Part shown: in pieces, positions 34,801 to 42,253 of the stretch | Position numbering within the stretch: position 1 is the stretch's first letter | Layout: each line of letters opens with the position of its first letter | Source of the DNA: Parvibaculum sp049671045 | GTDB lineage: Bacteria; Pseudomonadota; Alphaproteobacteria; Parvibaculales; Parvibaculaceae | Reading direction: 5' to 3' | Assembly: GCF_049671045.1 (NCBI RefSeq) | Contig: NZ_JBATUH010000051.1 | Location: 1-47,919 of the forward strand | DNA: 47,919 bases | Translations under genes and position numbers: made by a program | The notes under the pieces: generated by a model | What the model was told of the DNA's origin: nothing | Database searches by the model: none | Seen by the model: the letters and a program-made list of their open reading frames with translations, nothing else

Positions 34801-35286
34801 TTCTCGAGCCTCCTTCGTCGCCAGATTGGCGAAGGAAAGCGTATCGATCCGGATTTGGCCGTGGCCCTTGGACGCACTGTTACGCCCCATGCTGTTCGGG
34901 AATCGCCCCTCGACAATGAGCTCAGCGAGATTCTCGATATCGCCAGGCACGGGTTGTTCCTTGCACAGGACGGAGCTTGGCGGGTGGCGCAGCTTCCTCA
35001 TCCTGATGCAGCGGACGATAGCGAAGAGCGCAGATTGTGTGGGTTTGCGCCTGCAACGCATATGCTCGACGAGCGATACAGCGGCCCGGCACTCGAGTTC
35101 TTTCGGGTCGCCCGCGAACGATCCGGCTTCGGCGCGCAAGTGCGCGACCTCGCGTTGTGGGCCTCGGAGATTTTTGCCGAGGATAATGCACGTCAGGCGG
35201 CAGCGCTCAGATACATCATCGAAGGCCGCCAGGGTCGAGAATTAGGTGTTGAGATTGGTCGTCACCGACCGAGTTGGCTGCCTTGA
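28807..35286 (+). CDS. Giant sacsin-like protein with two GHKL/HSP90-type ATPase modules
   Basis: The 2159-residue protein begins with a sacsin/HSP90-like Bergerat ATPase module: ELLQNADDAGAS at about 32-43, VANDG at 68-72 and GKFGFGQKAVF at 98-108. A second module of the same type lies far downstream: FELFQNADDA at about 1571 and GKFGLGFKSAH at about 1652. The region between is helical and lacks motifs I can name. Sacsin-like ATPases are known from eukaryotic chaperones and from bacterial loci near helicases and nucleases. The start is set by coupling to the 35-aa gene. It ends at an in-frame TGA; the next gene resumes in the same frame. A conformational sensor or scaffold role in defence is inferred. 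Confidence 0.85.
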   Translation: MPDFRVSPISIVNQIKSNLQDRYDSGYPVLKELLQNADDAGASRFWLDGLVGWPTASNPLLRGPGLLVANDGVFRGEDERGITSFGESSKATDSAAIGKFGFGQKAVFHLCDAFVVYAHGGDHSFSTVVNPFLGVEVNGNISRNWEPGGEGLDPADLELLRRAVASDLPDRHLILWLPFRRYEIQPAPGVGFSSNIPSISGTIRDLNRPDDLRVLLTALRHLKSIEIRERGESRCALELDDTQGRLLGPSRLSNGVRSFGGAIRAVGDGPTAPFVGREGMILDGRLANLKLTSHWPQSISVLSPRPEPEKGEPHGAATLIRVPWNAPDRSEAGQLRISWAVFLPISDASDVSIPVDGGALARFHLLLHGYFFLDSGRRRIEGLDTPAEHGDPADASALRRAWNAELRDSVVLPLLPTLLRDALDSAIVTSAELGQLVSALARHEWFRENRKAICRESALARLFEPSGGIVWRTVSSGEALRPLPASVADAPRRIEELFGSISAWAEASNVRLIVDDSAALSAEPLRWAAAELDSLFSGLSPRAFQSRDLARLLVDFLDAVTPGDAESSAFGPHLVAALRMAMKETPALASSELIKSILARVPPAALFPLPTSVENRQVLRALASASSDILPVRSEWLDDGRRPPQLSNSDLKALLEALEPLIDGDYADQAATAALALLARTERSVSELARDPEFASVRVLRARDIRIAGPVALSLQTLVERSQQGLLFTSSPQANSLLPLLANALPDAAPLIVEGKTGEFLRDISNSVLRLHSAGNDSILELVKNAWRFGTTEARRRLLERLRPTDNDDRAALRHLCVGEHGAGDTGATLHLLEGVPKGLERVVEAILHSTANAYLVPIEIADELPPRLRQHIGIKALDTPGLEALLEQDTSAIACAQPTPTECEAFLLTQLSDQLLRRLPIHARSDGKIGSAEGVFREAIWPIPGVLRPHVHTIWPCNSKQARQRQNQLIEAWSPQSQIRIALAQPEPHRFCSEILNALAELDSPPDGNLREELSAQPWLLADQQQFRPQDVLALPSTVDEAARALLLKHGETPPFLPVAKLAIAVREHRGFPYLEKWILPNRRSSFEALALMIEDARVIGRLGPADDYPIDDFTTLANAGSSLELPGWPLLAAVLTSVGDSREDATKTLAAFTGLDSTNPRLAGAHLDCLAALAAEQGRKGEAARRAYRHAFSVVAGWPESARREVFGRTRVPTEAGTWRSGREVVQDGDGLDPTHVLARDFASMFNEEGPQHTKIANAEDVPLDPFAASPRRGEIKDVDLAALEAQSADQQRSFLGAWKGHIPSDLVIVYLGLIGRGELFRHLAREWATDATAEVDTLWADLDNHFPKEVLYPNPLAAEVDQRRFLVEPIAGERVQAIALSGDEFEALLGGPDKGILIGNLHRTSEGIRDAGGKVRSLITLPIRPTDPSGYSQREASRIFRRFVETIAADCLWLNMEGQRAALQGMLDKAVEVDQSTIEETERLLRDRLPTILAELKLPTEYRSQKALREYQAEESRLHHLSAPAHKMEELKAELWRKVSDNDLATELLSAVRSKIEDFGYSASRVLFELFQNADDAYRQHEGAATDACFRVELPSNGSDGFRVVHWGRPINHLGRDADEGRRLGHDRDLLNMLLMSFSEKRPGDDLTGKFGLGFKSAHALSDNVGIASGFIALRTVGGFLPTPWPGGIEVGEDRKSLNGRKATVIEVPFSAETAEKGAEAISAFRAAMIWLPAFTRTIRRVEIEGDASESVDCTFSPLLNNTAISLVSVSGRNRERAVRFRLSDGYSLLLRIDAAGPSPFPGGLRNLWNLAPLEEELRSGWLLNGPFAVDPGRTGLAGSIVDRQQKFRELGAALGDRLVGLHDLVDSDWPALAESLDLDASTQIARDIFWSRLFDVFAPDLDDDLARHLHIDGRGYGRLAGQRPVVPTGLPTPFASLIRAPEADHYTDGALSDPTVLAKVRDWPALAGLRNRVIASEIAGQLRKLGFGNARPLRFSSLLRRQIGEGKRIDPDLAVALGRTVTPHAVRESPLDNELSEILDIARHGLFLAQDGAWRVAQLPHPDAADDSEERRLCGFAPATHMLDERYSGPALEFFRVARERSGFGAQVRDLALWASEIFAEDNARQAAALRYIIEGRQGRELGVEIGRHRPSWLP

Positions 35287-35313
35287 CCTGCTTCGCGGCT
35301 GCGGGCCAGTCAG

Positions 35314-36327
35314 TTGCTGTCGAACTGGACCGAGAAGGAAAAAGACGATCTGCTCTACGCCCTTCAAGGACGCGCAGCATTCGAGCCTCCGCAAATCGTC
35401 TCGCCACCGCAACCCGAACCCAAAACGGTTCTTCGCGCCATCCATGAGTGGTGGAGCTCCGAGGGAGCTAATCTTCGGGCCTCGTATTCGCGCCGAACCT
35501 ATCCGGACTTGCTCTCACCGTCTCAGCTACGAGAGGCAACCGATCGGGTGACGTGGTTCACCATGTTCGCGCTTGGCTGTTTTCACTCATTCGGCCGGAC
35601 GCAGGACGGGCAGCACAGGAGCTTCATCGAGGCTGGTCATCGAGAAGGCTGGTGGCCGGAACTCGCTGAGTCGCGCCCGCCCGACGACGTCCAATCGTGG
35701 CTTGACCGGCTAGAGCGTTGGAGTGCGCCGGAACAATTCGACCAGCGATTCTTACCGTGGCGCAGGGCATTTGTTGATCTGTATACGATCGGCCGGTGGC
35801 TCGACGAATATCGAGAGATCACGCTAAAGCTCCCCCGCATTATCGAGGACCATGGGGTCATCTCACTAAACGGCGCACTGCAACCGAGCTACTGGGCACC
35901 AGCCATGCGCCTCTGCATCGATGCCGCGCCAATCAACCGTTCCCTTGGAATCGGCATGAACTGGATGATTCGTGAGATGCTCCGCCACGGCGCGTACGAT
36001 TCGCGCGATAGCAACCTTATGGCTCCCTACAGTTGGGCACCCTCTCTGCGCGTCCGCGACCTGTTGAACGAGCTTGGCGCCGACGTCGGTGAAACAGCGG
36101 ACAAAGAAGCGAGCAGGACGATCTACGAGTTCATTGTAGAACAGATCGGCGCTGATAGCGCTCGCTTCAACGGCGACTTCGACCTTCCCCTCCAACTAAT
36201 CACCCGTGATGAGCATCGGGCGGCCTTGGATGAATGCTTTGGAGCAGCCGGCCGCGATGCTCCGGATTTCGCAGAAGCCGAAGAGCATGCAGAAGACACA
36301 CCTGCATTTGAGGTGGCAGGACGATGA
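35314..36327 (+). CDS. Unknown protein between sacsin-like and SNF2 genes
   Basis: The 337-residue product begins, at the earliest plausible codon (TTG), with LLSNWTEKEKDDLLYALQGR. It is Trp/Arg-rich and mostly helical (for example FVDLYTIGRWLDEYREI, RSLGIGMNWMIREMLRHG), without recognisable motifs. The tail is acidic (FAEAEEHAEDTPAFE). No good ribosome site precedes it, and its reading frame is the same as that of the sacsin-like gene, 27 bases after that stop codon. It could therefore be the split-off C-terminus of a longer ancestral protein. Its stop overlaps the SNF2 start (ATGA), so it belongs to the operon. Function unknown. Confidence 0.7.
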   Translation: MLSNWTEKEKDDLLYALQGRAAFEPPQIVSPPQPEPKTVLRAIHEWWSSEGANLRASYSRRTYPDLLSPSQLREATDRVTWFTMFALGCFHSFGRTQDGQHRSFIEAGHREGWWPELAESRPPDDVQSWLDRLERWSAPEQFDQRFLPWRRAFVDLYTIGRWLDEYREITLKLPRIIEDHGVISLNGALQPSYWAPAMRLCIDAAPINRSLGIGMNWMIREMLRHGAYDSRDSNLMAPYSWAPSLRVRDLLNELGADVGETADKEASRTIYEFIVEQIGADSARFNGDFDLPLQLITRDEHRAALDECFGAAGRDAPDFAEAEEHAEDTPAFEVAGR

Positions 36328-38993
36328 CAGCAGCAAGACGATTTGAGGCAGGCACTCCTGTTCACCATCCGCGCCATGGAAACGGGCGCGTGGTAGTGGA
36401 CATGGGTGCCACGTCGATCGTGCGGTTCGGCGGAGCGGTTGAACAAGTCCTCGTAGCCGAGATCATCGAGATCGCTTCACTAAGTTCAGCGCTTCGAAGT
36501 GGCTCGCTTAGTGATCCCGCCGACGCAATCATTAGGGCACAGGCGCTCGCCATTGGGTCGGTTAATGATCAGTGGGGGGTGTTCTCGAGGTCCCGCGTGC
36601 AGCTGTTGCCTCACCAGTTATGGGTTTGCCGGAAGGTCAATCAGGAGTGGCCCTTCCGATGGCTGGTCGCAGACGATGTGGGGCTCGGAAAGACGATCGA
36701 GTGCGGCCTGGTTCTTATGCCTTTGATCGCCTCCGGGCGAGTGCGCAGGGTGCTCATACTCGCCCCTGCAAAGCTCGTTCCGCAGTGGCAGTTCCGCCTC
36801 AAGGATATGTTCGATATCCGACTCCAGCGTTACGTGACGGAGGCAGACACGCAGCGCGGGGATTTTTGGGCGACCGCCTCAATGGTGGTCGCTTCCTTCC
36901 ACACACTGAGGGACGACCGCCGCGGCGCTCGCCAAAGACTCCTCGACGCGGACTCATGGGATTTGGTCATCGTTGATGAGGCTCATCACCTGAGCGTCGA
37001 TGACCGAGCCGGAGAAACGCTTGCCTATAGCCTCGTCTCAGACCTTGAGGAGCGGGGCAAGATCAACTCTCTACTGTTCTTCACGGGAACTCCACATCGT
37101 GGCAAGGACTACGGATTTTTCGGCCTAATGCATCTGGTGCGGCCGGACCTCTTCGATCCGGATGGCGACAAGATTGAGCAGCTCTCTCATCTGCCGAAGG
37201 TGATGATCCGTAACAACAAGGCGACCGTCACAGACCTACAAGGTCAGAAGCTTTTCAAGCCGGTCAATGTGTGCAGTCGTGAGTACGGATACAACGCGGA
37301 CGAAGCGCAATTCTACCGAACACTAAGCGAGTTCATTCTCGATGGTCGTGCGTATGCCGCAACTCTGGATGGCCGTGCGCAGACTGCTCGGATGCTTGTT
37401 CTGGTCACCCTTCAGAAGCTAGCGGCCAGCTCGATAGCTGCAATTCGAAACGCGCTTCAAAGGCGGCGGTTGATGCTGGCGGAGGCCCTGGAACGTTCGA
37501 ATGGCGCCCCAACAATCGCGCTGCCCGACGATGAGCAGACGACGTTAGACGATTTGGCCGAAGCGGAAGAGGCACTCCCTACTTCCGCAGCGGTCATGCT
37601 AATGGAAGGTGAAATACAACGGTTGGATGAACTGATCGCTCTCAGTCAAGGCGTCGCCAAAGAAACGAAGATCGAGCGACTGCTTGAGATGATTGGCGAG
37701 GATTTTACTCCCGGCGAACCAATTTTGCTGTTCACAGAGTACAAGGCGACTCAAGCACTGGTCGTGAACGCCCTTCACCGCAAGTTCGGTTTCGGCTCGG
37801 CCACATTCATCAACGGTGATGAGAGGCTTGATGGGCTGGAGCAGGCCCCAGAGGTAATCAAGACCATCACCCAGCCGCGTGAGCACGCCGCGGACGCTTT
37901 CAACGCCGGAAAGGTGCGCTTTCTTGTATCGACGGAGGCGGGTGGCGAAGGCATCGACCTTCAGGAACGCTGTGCCGTGCTGGTTCACGTCGATATGCCG
38001 TGGAACCCGATGCGCCTTCACCAACGGGTTGGGCGATTGTCTCGCTATGGGCAGACGCGACCGGTTTCGGTCTACATTCTGCGGAATCCCCAAACGGTTG
38101 AGGCTCGTATATGGGATCTTCTGAACGAGAAGCTTGAGCGAATTCAGCTGGCCCTTTCCTCGGTGATGGAGGAGCAGGAGGACATCTCTCAGCTGGTCAT
38201 CGGGATGGCCGGGAATTCGCTTTTCAACGAACTGTTCTCCGGAGGCCAGGGACTCTCCAACGATCGCCTAGGGGCATGGTTTGATCAAGCGACTGCGACG
38301 CTCGGGGGGCGCGACGTCGTCGAGACGGTTCGCGAACTCCTTGGCAACGTTTCAAGGTTCGACTTTCAACAGGTGGGTAAGGACCTGCCGAAGGTGGATC
38401 TTCCAGATCTCGAACGATTCTTCACTCATACCGTCAGCCGCCACGGGCGCCGCATTTTCAGACGCGACGAGGGTTTGGAGATTAAGACTCCCGATGAGTG
38501 GAAAGCGCGCAGCTATGCGCTCCGAGACAAATATGAAGGGCTTGTATTCGACCGCAACCTCCGCGGGCCCAATGCGGCATCTCGTGTGCTAGGGGTCGGC
38601 CACCTACTCTTCGACATCGCTCTTGAAGAAGCCCGAAACCTTCCATCGAGCTTCGCCTGCGTCGACGGTCTTGTTGCTCCTTTGCTAGTCGTGACTGTTG
38701 AGGATGAGGTCACCGGGACGGGAGCGCTCGTCCATCGATTGATATTTGGCGTAACGGAGAAGGAGGGGAAGGCGGAAGTGCTTCGTGATTGGGAACTGCT
38801 TCAGGTGCTCAACGCACATTTGCCCAAGAGCTCTCCAGGTGGCGCAACTGTCGATCTGGATGCCGGTCCCACGGTTGAACGCCTAAAGAAGGCATTTGAC
38901 GCCGATCTCTCCTTGCATGCGCCAACGCTTCACAGGCCTGTCTCCTGGTCTGAAATGTTACTGATCCCAAACTCGCAGCCGGCAAGTGGATAG
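36324..38993 (+). CDS. SNF2/HepA-like helicase of the second defence-like cluster
   Basis: The 889-residue protein starts with a small beta-rich domain (GTPVHHPRHGNGRVVVD, about residues 10-48, similar in style to CarD/Tudor-like folds). A complete SNF2 ATPase follows: DDVGLGKT at 117-124, DEAH at 218-221, TGTPH, STEAGGEGIDLQ and RVGRLSRYGQ. The C-terminal 250 residues contain no motif I know. It differs from the SNF2 helicase of the first cluster in N-terminal domain and lacks the coiled-coil tail. The ATG overlaps the previous stop by four bases. As last gene of the operon it probably translocates on DNA as the motor of the system. Confidence 0.92.
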   Translation: MTAARRFEAGTPVHHPRHGNGRVVVDMGATSIVRFGGAVEQVLVAEIIEIASLSSALRSGSLSDPADAIIRAQALAIGSVNDQWGVFSRSRVQLLPHQLWVCRKVNQEWPFRWLVADDVGLGKTIECGLVLMPLIASGRVRRVLILAPAKLVPQWQFRLKDMFDIRLQRYVTEADTQRGDFWATASMVVASFHTLRDDRRGARQRLLDADSWDLVIVDEAHHLSVDDRAGETLAYSLVSDLEERGKINSLLFFTGTPHRGKDYGFFGLMHLVRPDLFDPDGDKIEQLSHLPKVMIRNNKATVTDLQGQKLFKPVNVCSREYGYNADEAQFYRTLSEFILDGRAYAATLDGRAQTARMLVLVTLQKLAASSIAAIRNALQRRRLMLAEALERSNGAPTIALPDDEQTTLDDLAEAEEALPTSAAVMLMEGEIQRLDELIALSQGVAKETKIERLLEMIGEDFTPGEPILLFTEYKATQALVVNALHRKFGFGSATFINGDERLDGLEQAPEVIKTITQPREHAADAFNAGKVRFLVSTEAGGEGIDLQERCAVLVHVDMPWNPMRLHQRVGRLSRYGQTRPVSVYILRNPQTVEARIWDLLNEKLERIQLALSSVMEEQEDISQLVIGMAGNSLFNELFSGGQGLSNDRLGAWFDQATATLGGRDVVETVRELLGNVSRFDFQQVGKDLPKVDLPDLERFFTHTVSRHGRRIFRRDEGLEIKTPDEWKARSYALRDKYEGLVFDRNLRGPNAASRVLGVGHLLFDIALEEARNLPSSFACVDGLVAPLLVVTVEDEVTGTGALVHRLIFGVTEKEGKAEVLRDWELLQVLNAHLPKSSPGGATVDLDAGPTVERLKKAFDADLSLHAPTLHRPVSWSEMLLIPNSQPASG

Positions 38994-39012
38994 CTCGCGA
39001 CCAGGGCAGCTG

Positions 39013-39071
39013 CGGAGTAGCCTCGTGGTCGGACCAGAGAACGTTTGATTTCCGATCCTCTCCCTCCGCCA
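39013..39071 (+). repeat. Right copy of imperfect direct repeat (candidate attR)
   Basis: CGGAGTAG (39013-39020) is followed after 13 bases by a 38-bp segment (39034-39071) starting CCAGAGAA and ending CCCTCCGCCA. It lies 20 bases after the SNF2 gene stop, in the 182-bp gap before the arsenic transporter gene. The partner copy is at 9901-9953. Confidence 0.5.
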
Positions 39072-39175
39072 CTACGCAGAAGCTCGCTGCGATACTCCGG
39101 GTTTTGCAGGGGGCCGTCCGCAAACCTGCGTCGCGCCTCACATTTCAAGGTAAAAGCGCCGTTCCCTGAACGAGA

Positions 39176-40150
39176 CTATCGCGCGCCCTGAACAGGCGAA
39201 GGCGCGAGCAGCCTTGGCACGAGCCAGAGATAGGCAACCATCCCGAACAGTTCGACGAGCGATTGGAACACGATCACGACGGTTGCCGTCTGCCATTGGG
39301 GCAGAAGCGCAAGCGCGAGCGGCAGCATCACGAACGAATTGCGGGTCCCAAGGCTGAAGATGAGGGCTCGGGCGCTCTCCACGGCAAGATTCAGCACCCG
39401 GCCGAGGAACGCGCCGATGAGTGCCGCCAAAATCAGGAATGCGACGAAAACCCCCAGCACATGGCCAAGCACCGGCAGCGCCGCGAAAGCGGCCTGAACT
39501 TGCGACGCCGCGATCAGGAAAACCACCGTAGCGAGCAACGGGACCGGCAGCCACCCGATCTGCTCGACCAGCCTGCCTCCCTTGGGCGACCGTTCAGCCC
39601 AGTGCTCGGTAAGCCATGCGCCGAACAGCGGCAGAGCGATCAGCGTGACGAACGCAAGCGCGACGCGATCAGCCGCCAACAGTTCGAGGAACGCATTGCC
39701 CATGAAGAGCCAGAGGTAGATGGGCAGGAGCCCAAGCTGCACCAGCAGATTTACAGGAGTGGCCGCAATCGCCCGGCGCGCGTCGCCACCGCCGAGATGC
39801 GTAAAGGTGATGTACCAGTCGGTGCATGGCACGAGCAGAACGAGCAACACCCCGAGCCGGATAGCAGGATCGTCGGGCAGGAAGGCAAGCAGGCCCCACA
39901 CCGCCAGCGGGATGAGGATGAAGTTGCCGACCAGGACAGCACCAATGAAACGCCTATCGCGAAAGGCGTCGGGCAGATGGGTCAGCGGCACCTGGGTGAA
40001 TGTGGTGAAGAGCAGCAATCCGAGCAGCGGCCAGAGCACGGCCTCGAAGGGGGCGGAGACGCTTGGCGCGCTGCTTCCAAGCGCGAGCCCGGCGAGGATC
40101 GCGACCAGGTAAATCCAGACTTGATCGCGCTCCAATTGCTGCCGTGTCAT
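39176..40150 (-). CDS. Arsenic-resistance transporter of the ACR3/BASS superfamily
   Basis: The 324-residue integral membrane protein has about ten helices and the bile acid:sodium symporter-like fold of arsenical resistance permeases. In the fourth helix a conserved Cys109 appears in VLLVPCTDWYITFT, followed by the polar HLGGGDARR loop; the equivalent Cys is essential in ACR3. The C-terminal half has the family segment SARALIFSLGTRNSFVMLPLALAL. It likely exports arsenite or a related oxyanion. I start at MTRQQL, because longer starts read through Pro/Arg-rich non-membrane sequence. No arsR or arsC gene is adjacent. A weak hairpin with TTTT follows the stop. Confidence 0.82.
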   Translation of the reverse strand: MTRQQLERDQVWIYLVAILAGLALGSSAPSVSAPFEAVLWPLLGLLLFTTFTQVPLTHLPDAFRDRRFIGAVLVGNFILIPLAVWGLLAFLPDDPAIRLGVLLVLLVPCTDWYITFTHLGGGDARRAIAATPVNLLVQLGLLPIYLWLFMGNAFLELLAADRVALAFVTLIALPLFGAWLTEHWAERSPKGGRLVEQIGWLPVPLLATVVFLIAASQVQAAFAALPVLGHVLGVFVAFLILAALIGAFLGRVLNLAVESARALIFSLGTRNSFVMLPLALALLPQWQTATVVIVFQSLVELFGMVAYLWLVPRLLAPSPVQGAR

Positions 40151-40474
40151 GTGATCGACTTCACCGGCGCTGGCCCGAATGCAAACAGAATATCCTCGTC
40201 GCGGCGATCGTGCCGGATTCTGAGGGGTCAGGTTGTCTGTAGCACGCCAGTGCCGGAGTGAAGATCCTATAAACGGCACCACCTGGGTTTTCGCGCCCCT
40301 GCCGGACGATTCCGGCGGCATTATTGGGAGAGTTGGTCGCAGGGCACTCTCCCCGCGCCTGCCCTCCGGTCAACGATCCAGCGTTACGCTTTGATTGCCG
40401 CCCATGGACGAGGGACCGCGAAAAGAAGCTCGCGCGCGGTTTGTGCCGCGCGCGAGCCGATCGTTCGTCCGGGC
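40151..40474. other. Intergenic gap upstream of the arsenic transporter gene
   Basis: No gene is supported. The right part holds the strong terminator of the carboxylesterase gene (40423-40457). The rest should contain the transporter promoter on the minus strand; a TTTATAGG stretch near 40268 is the only AT-rich candidate. Confidence 0.6.
40423..40457 (-). terminator. Rho-independent terminator of the carboxylesterase gene
   Basis: A perfect 12-bp stem (GCTCGCGCGCGG with CCGCGCGCGAGC) closes a six-base loop. On the minus strand it is followed by TTCTTTTC. It lies 18 bases after the gene's stop. Confidence 0.85.
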
Positions 40475-42127
40475 CTAGTTCTTGGCGAAATGGTCCGGGT
40501 AGAGAGACTTCCAGAACGCACATTTATGGTCGGAGGAAGGATCGAACACGCGGATGTTACCGGGTTCGAAGCGTATGGCCGTGGCCCCCTCGCCATAGGG
40601 CTTCCATGCGGGCACGCCTTTGGCCGCTGGCCGGCCCGTGTGGATGAAGCTCGCCCAGGTCGCGAGCATCTGCTCGGCCATCTTCTCCGAGCGTGGAGAA
40701 AGATCCGGAGCGGAAATCGCGGTCGTGTTGGAGAAGTTGGGGAAAAAGGCATTGAGCTCGGAGGAATGGGCAGCCCCAAGCTCGAAGCCGGGATCGGGCA
40801 GGGCCGGCATGCCGACGCCGAGCACGGGCGTCTCCCGATCGGCGAACTCCCACTGATAGACGGGCACATGCCGCGACATGAGCCGCGCCGTCTCGAGGTA
40901 GAGGCAGTGGTTGATGCCGATATCGGGCCTGAAATCCGTCATCATCGAGCCGAGTTCCGCCGGGAAGGATGATGAGGCGCTCAGCGGATATTGCTTCTTC
41001 ACCTCGGCGGCATGTTCGCCATAGCTCGCCTTCAGAACGGCGTCATAGTTCTCTGCCGTATAGCTCCTGCCGGCCTGAACGTCATATGCGAGATAGAGGC
41101 GCAGCTCGTCTCGCGTGCCGCCGTTGAGCACGGGCACCTTCACGAAACGGCCGCTATCGATCGCCTCGAGCCCGGAGAGAGGAAGCGTCTTCGTGCCATA
41201 GGGCGGCACGAAGGCCATGAGATCGCCAGCGCTGGCCGCATCGCCCGCCGCGATCAGCACCTCGGGGTCCTTGCTGCGCAGGCACTGAAGTGCGGTCGCC
41301 GGATCGGAGCAGCCGGCCTCCTTGGCGACCGCCTCGCCGAAGCTCTTGCGGTCCTCGACATTGCGGAGCTGGAACACACAGGCGCCGCTCTGCACGATGG
41401 CCTTGTTGAAGAGGCCCGAACTTTCTTCCGGCGCGATCATATGCATGCAGACCGAGGCGGCGCCCGCCGATTCGCCCGCAAGCGTGATATTGTCGGGATC
41501 GCCGCCGAAAGCAGAGATGTTCTGCTTTACCCAGCGCATCGCCAGCCGCTGGTCCTCGAGCGCGTATCCGCCATTCCGATCGGCGCCGAAGGCGGGATGC
41601 GGCATGAAGCCGAAGACGCCAAGGCGGTAATTCATCGTCACGACAACCGCATCGGCCTTCATTGCCAGGCGGTCGAGACGATAGAGCGAACTTGAACCGC
41701 CGACGAAGGCGCCGCCATGTATCCAGACGATCACGGGCCGCTTCTTCGCTGCGAACTTTCCGCCGGAGTAGGGGAGCGAGACGTTGAGATGGAGGCAGTC
41801 TTCACTATCGCTGCGCTCGGTCAGGCCGTAGCGTGCTGCCTGCGCGCAGGCGGCTTTGAAATTCATGGCGGGCAGGACGCCAGTCCAGGGCTCGGCAGGT
41901 TTCGGCATCTCCCAGCGATTGTCGCCGCCGACCGGGGCCCCAAAGGGGACGCCACGAAATTCGAGCGCACCATTGCGGATGAAGCCTGCGACCTTTCCGC
42001 CTTCTGTCTCGACGACAGCGGCCTCGCCCCATCTGTATCGTGTCTCATCCTGCCCGGCGTTGGCAAGCGAGGGCACGGCAAACGTCAGTACCGTGAGTAA
42101 TACTTTCAAGCTGAATGAGCGAGCCAA
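40475..42127 (-). CDS. Exported type-B carboxylesterase
   Basis: The 550-residue alpha/beta hydrolase has a signal peptide (about 1-24, cleavage after ANA) and the type-B carboxylesterase/lipase signature: SEDCLHLNV at 108-116, the oxyanion loop WIHGGAF, nucleophile Ser220 in GESAGA, acid Glu341 and catalytic His454 (AAHSSEL). It should hydrolyse esters of organic acids outside the cytoplasmic membrane; substrates cannot be predicted. Para-nitrobenzyl esterases and choline-esterase-like proteins are relatives. It is monocistronic, with its own strong terminator, and separates the island edge from the pilus genes. Confidence 0.93.
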   Translation of the reverse strand: MARSFSLKVLLTVLTFAVPSLANAGQDETRYRWGEAAVVETEGGKVAGFIRNGALEFRGVPFGAPVGGDNRWEMPKPAEPWTGVLPAMNFKAACAQAARYGLTERSDSEDCLHLNVSLPYSGGKFAAKKRPVIVWIHGGAFVGGSSSLYRLDRLAMKADAVVVTMNYRLGVFGFMPHPAFGADRNGGYALEDQRLAMRWVKQNISAFGGDPDNITLAGESAGAASVCMHMIAPEESSGLFNKAIVQSGACVFQLRNVEDRKSFGEAVAKEAGCSDPATALQCLRSKDPEVLIAAGDAASAGDLMAFVPPYGTKTLPLSGLEAIDSGRFVKVPVLNGGTRDELRLYLAYDVQAGRSYTAENYDAVLKASYGEHAAEVKKQYPLSASSSFPAELGSMMTDFRPDIGINHCLYLETARLMSRHVPVYQWEFADRETPVLGVGMPALPDPGFELGAAHSSELNAFFPNFSNTTAISAPDLSPRSEKMAEQMLATWASFIHTGRPAAKGVPAWKPYGEGATAIRFEPGNIRVFDPSSDHKCAFWKSLYPDHFAKN

Positions 42128-42253
42128 GCCCTGTCTCTCCGCATGTTGTGGAATGAAGCGTTCTCAGACCTAATTCGTTGGATGTAAAGATAGGTTTAAG
42201 CCGCGCGCCGATCGTCGGGCCGTCTGAGCGATCTGCAGGGTTGCATGAGGGCG

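Larger units (their letters stand above)
9901..39071. mobile_element. Candidate genomic island carrying two defence clusters
   Basis: The block is bounded by imperfect direct repeats at both ends. It contains two clusters with defence-like domains, a decayed serine recombinase and a prophage tail/lysis fragment. Metal-resistance genes lie on both sides. No intact integrase is present, so it may be immobile, or mobilised only in trans. Boundaries are inferred from the repeats. Confidence 0.45.

Noticed and set aside
39263..40261. 332-codon plus-strand frame opposite the arsenic transporter
   Set aside because: Very rich in Gln/Arg/Glu with no hydrophobic segments, the typical reverse complement of a membrane protein gene.
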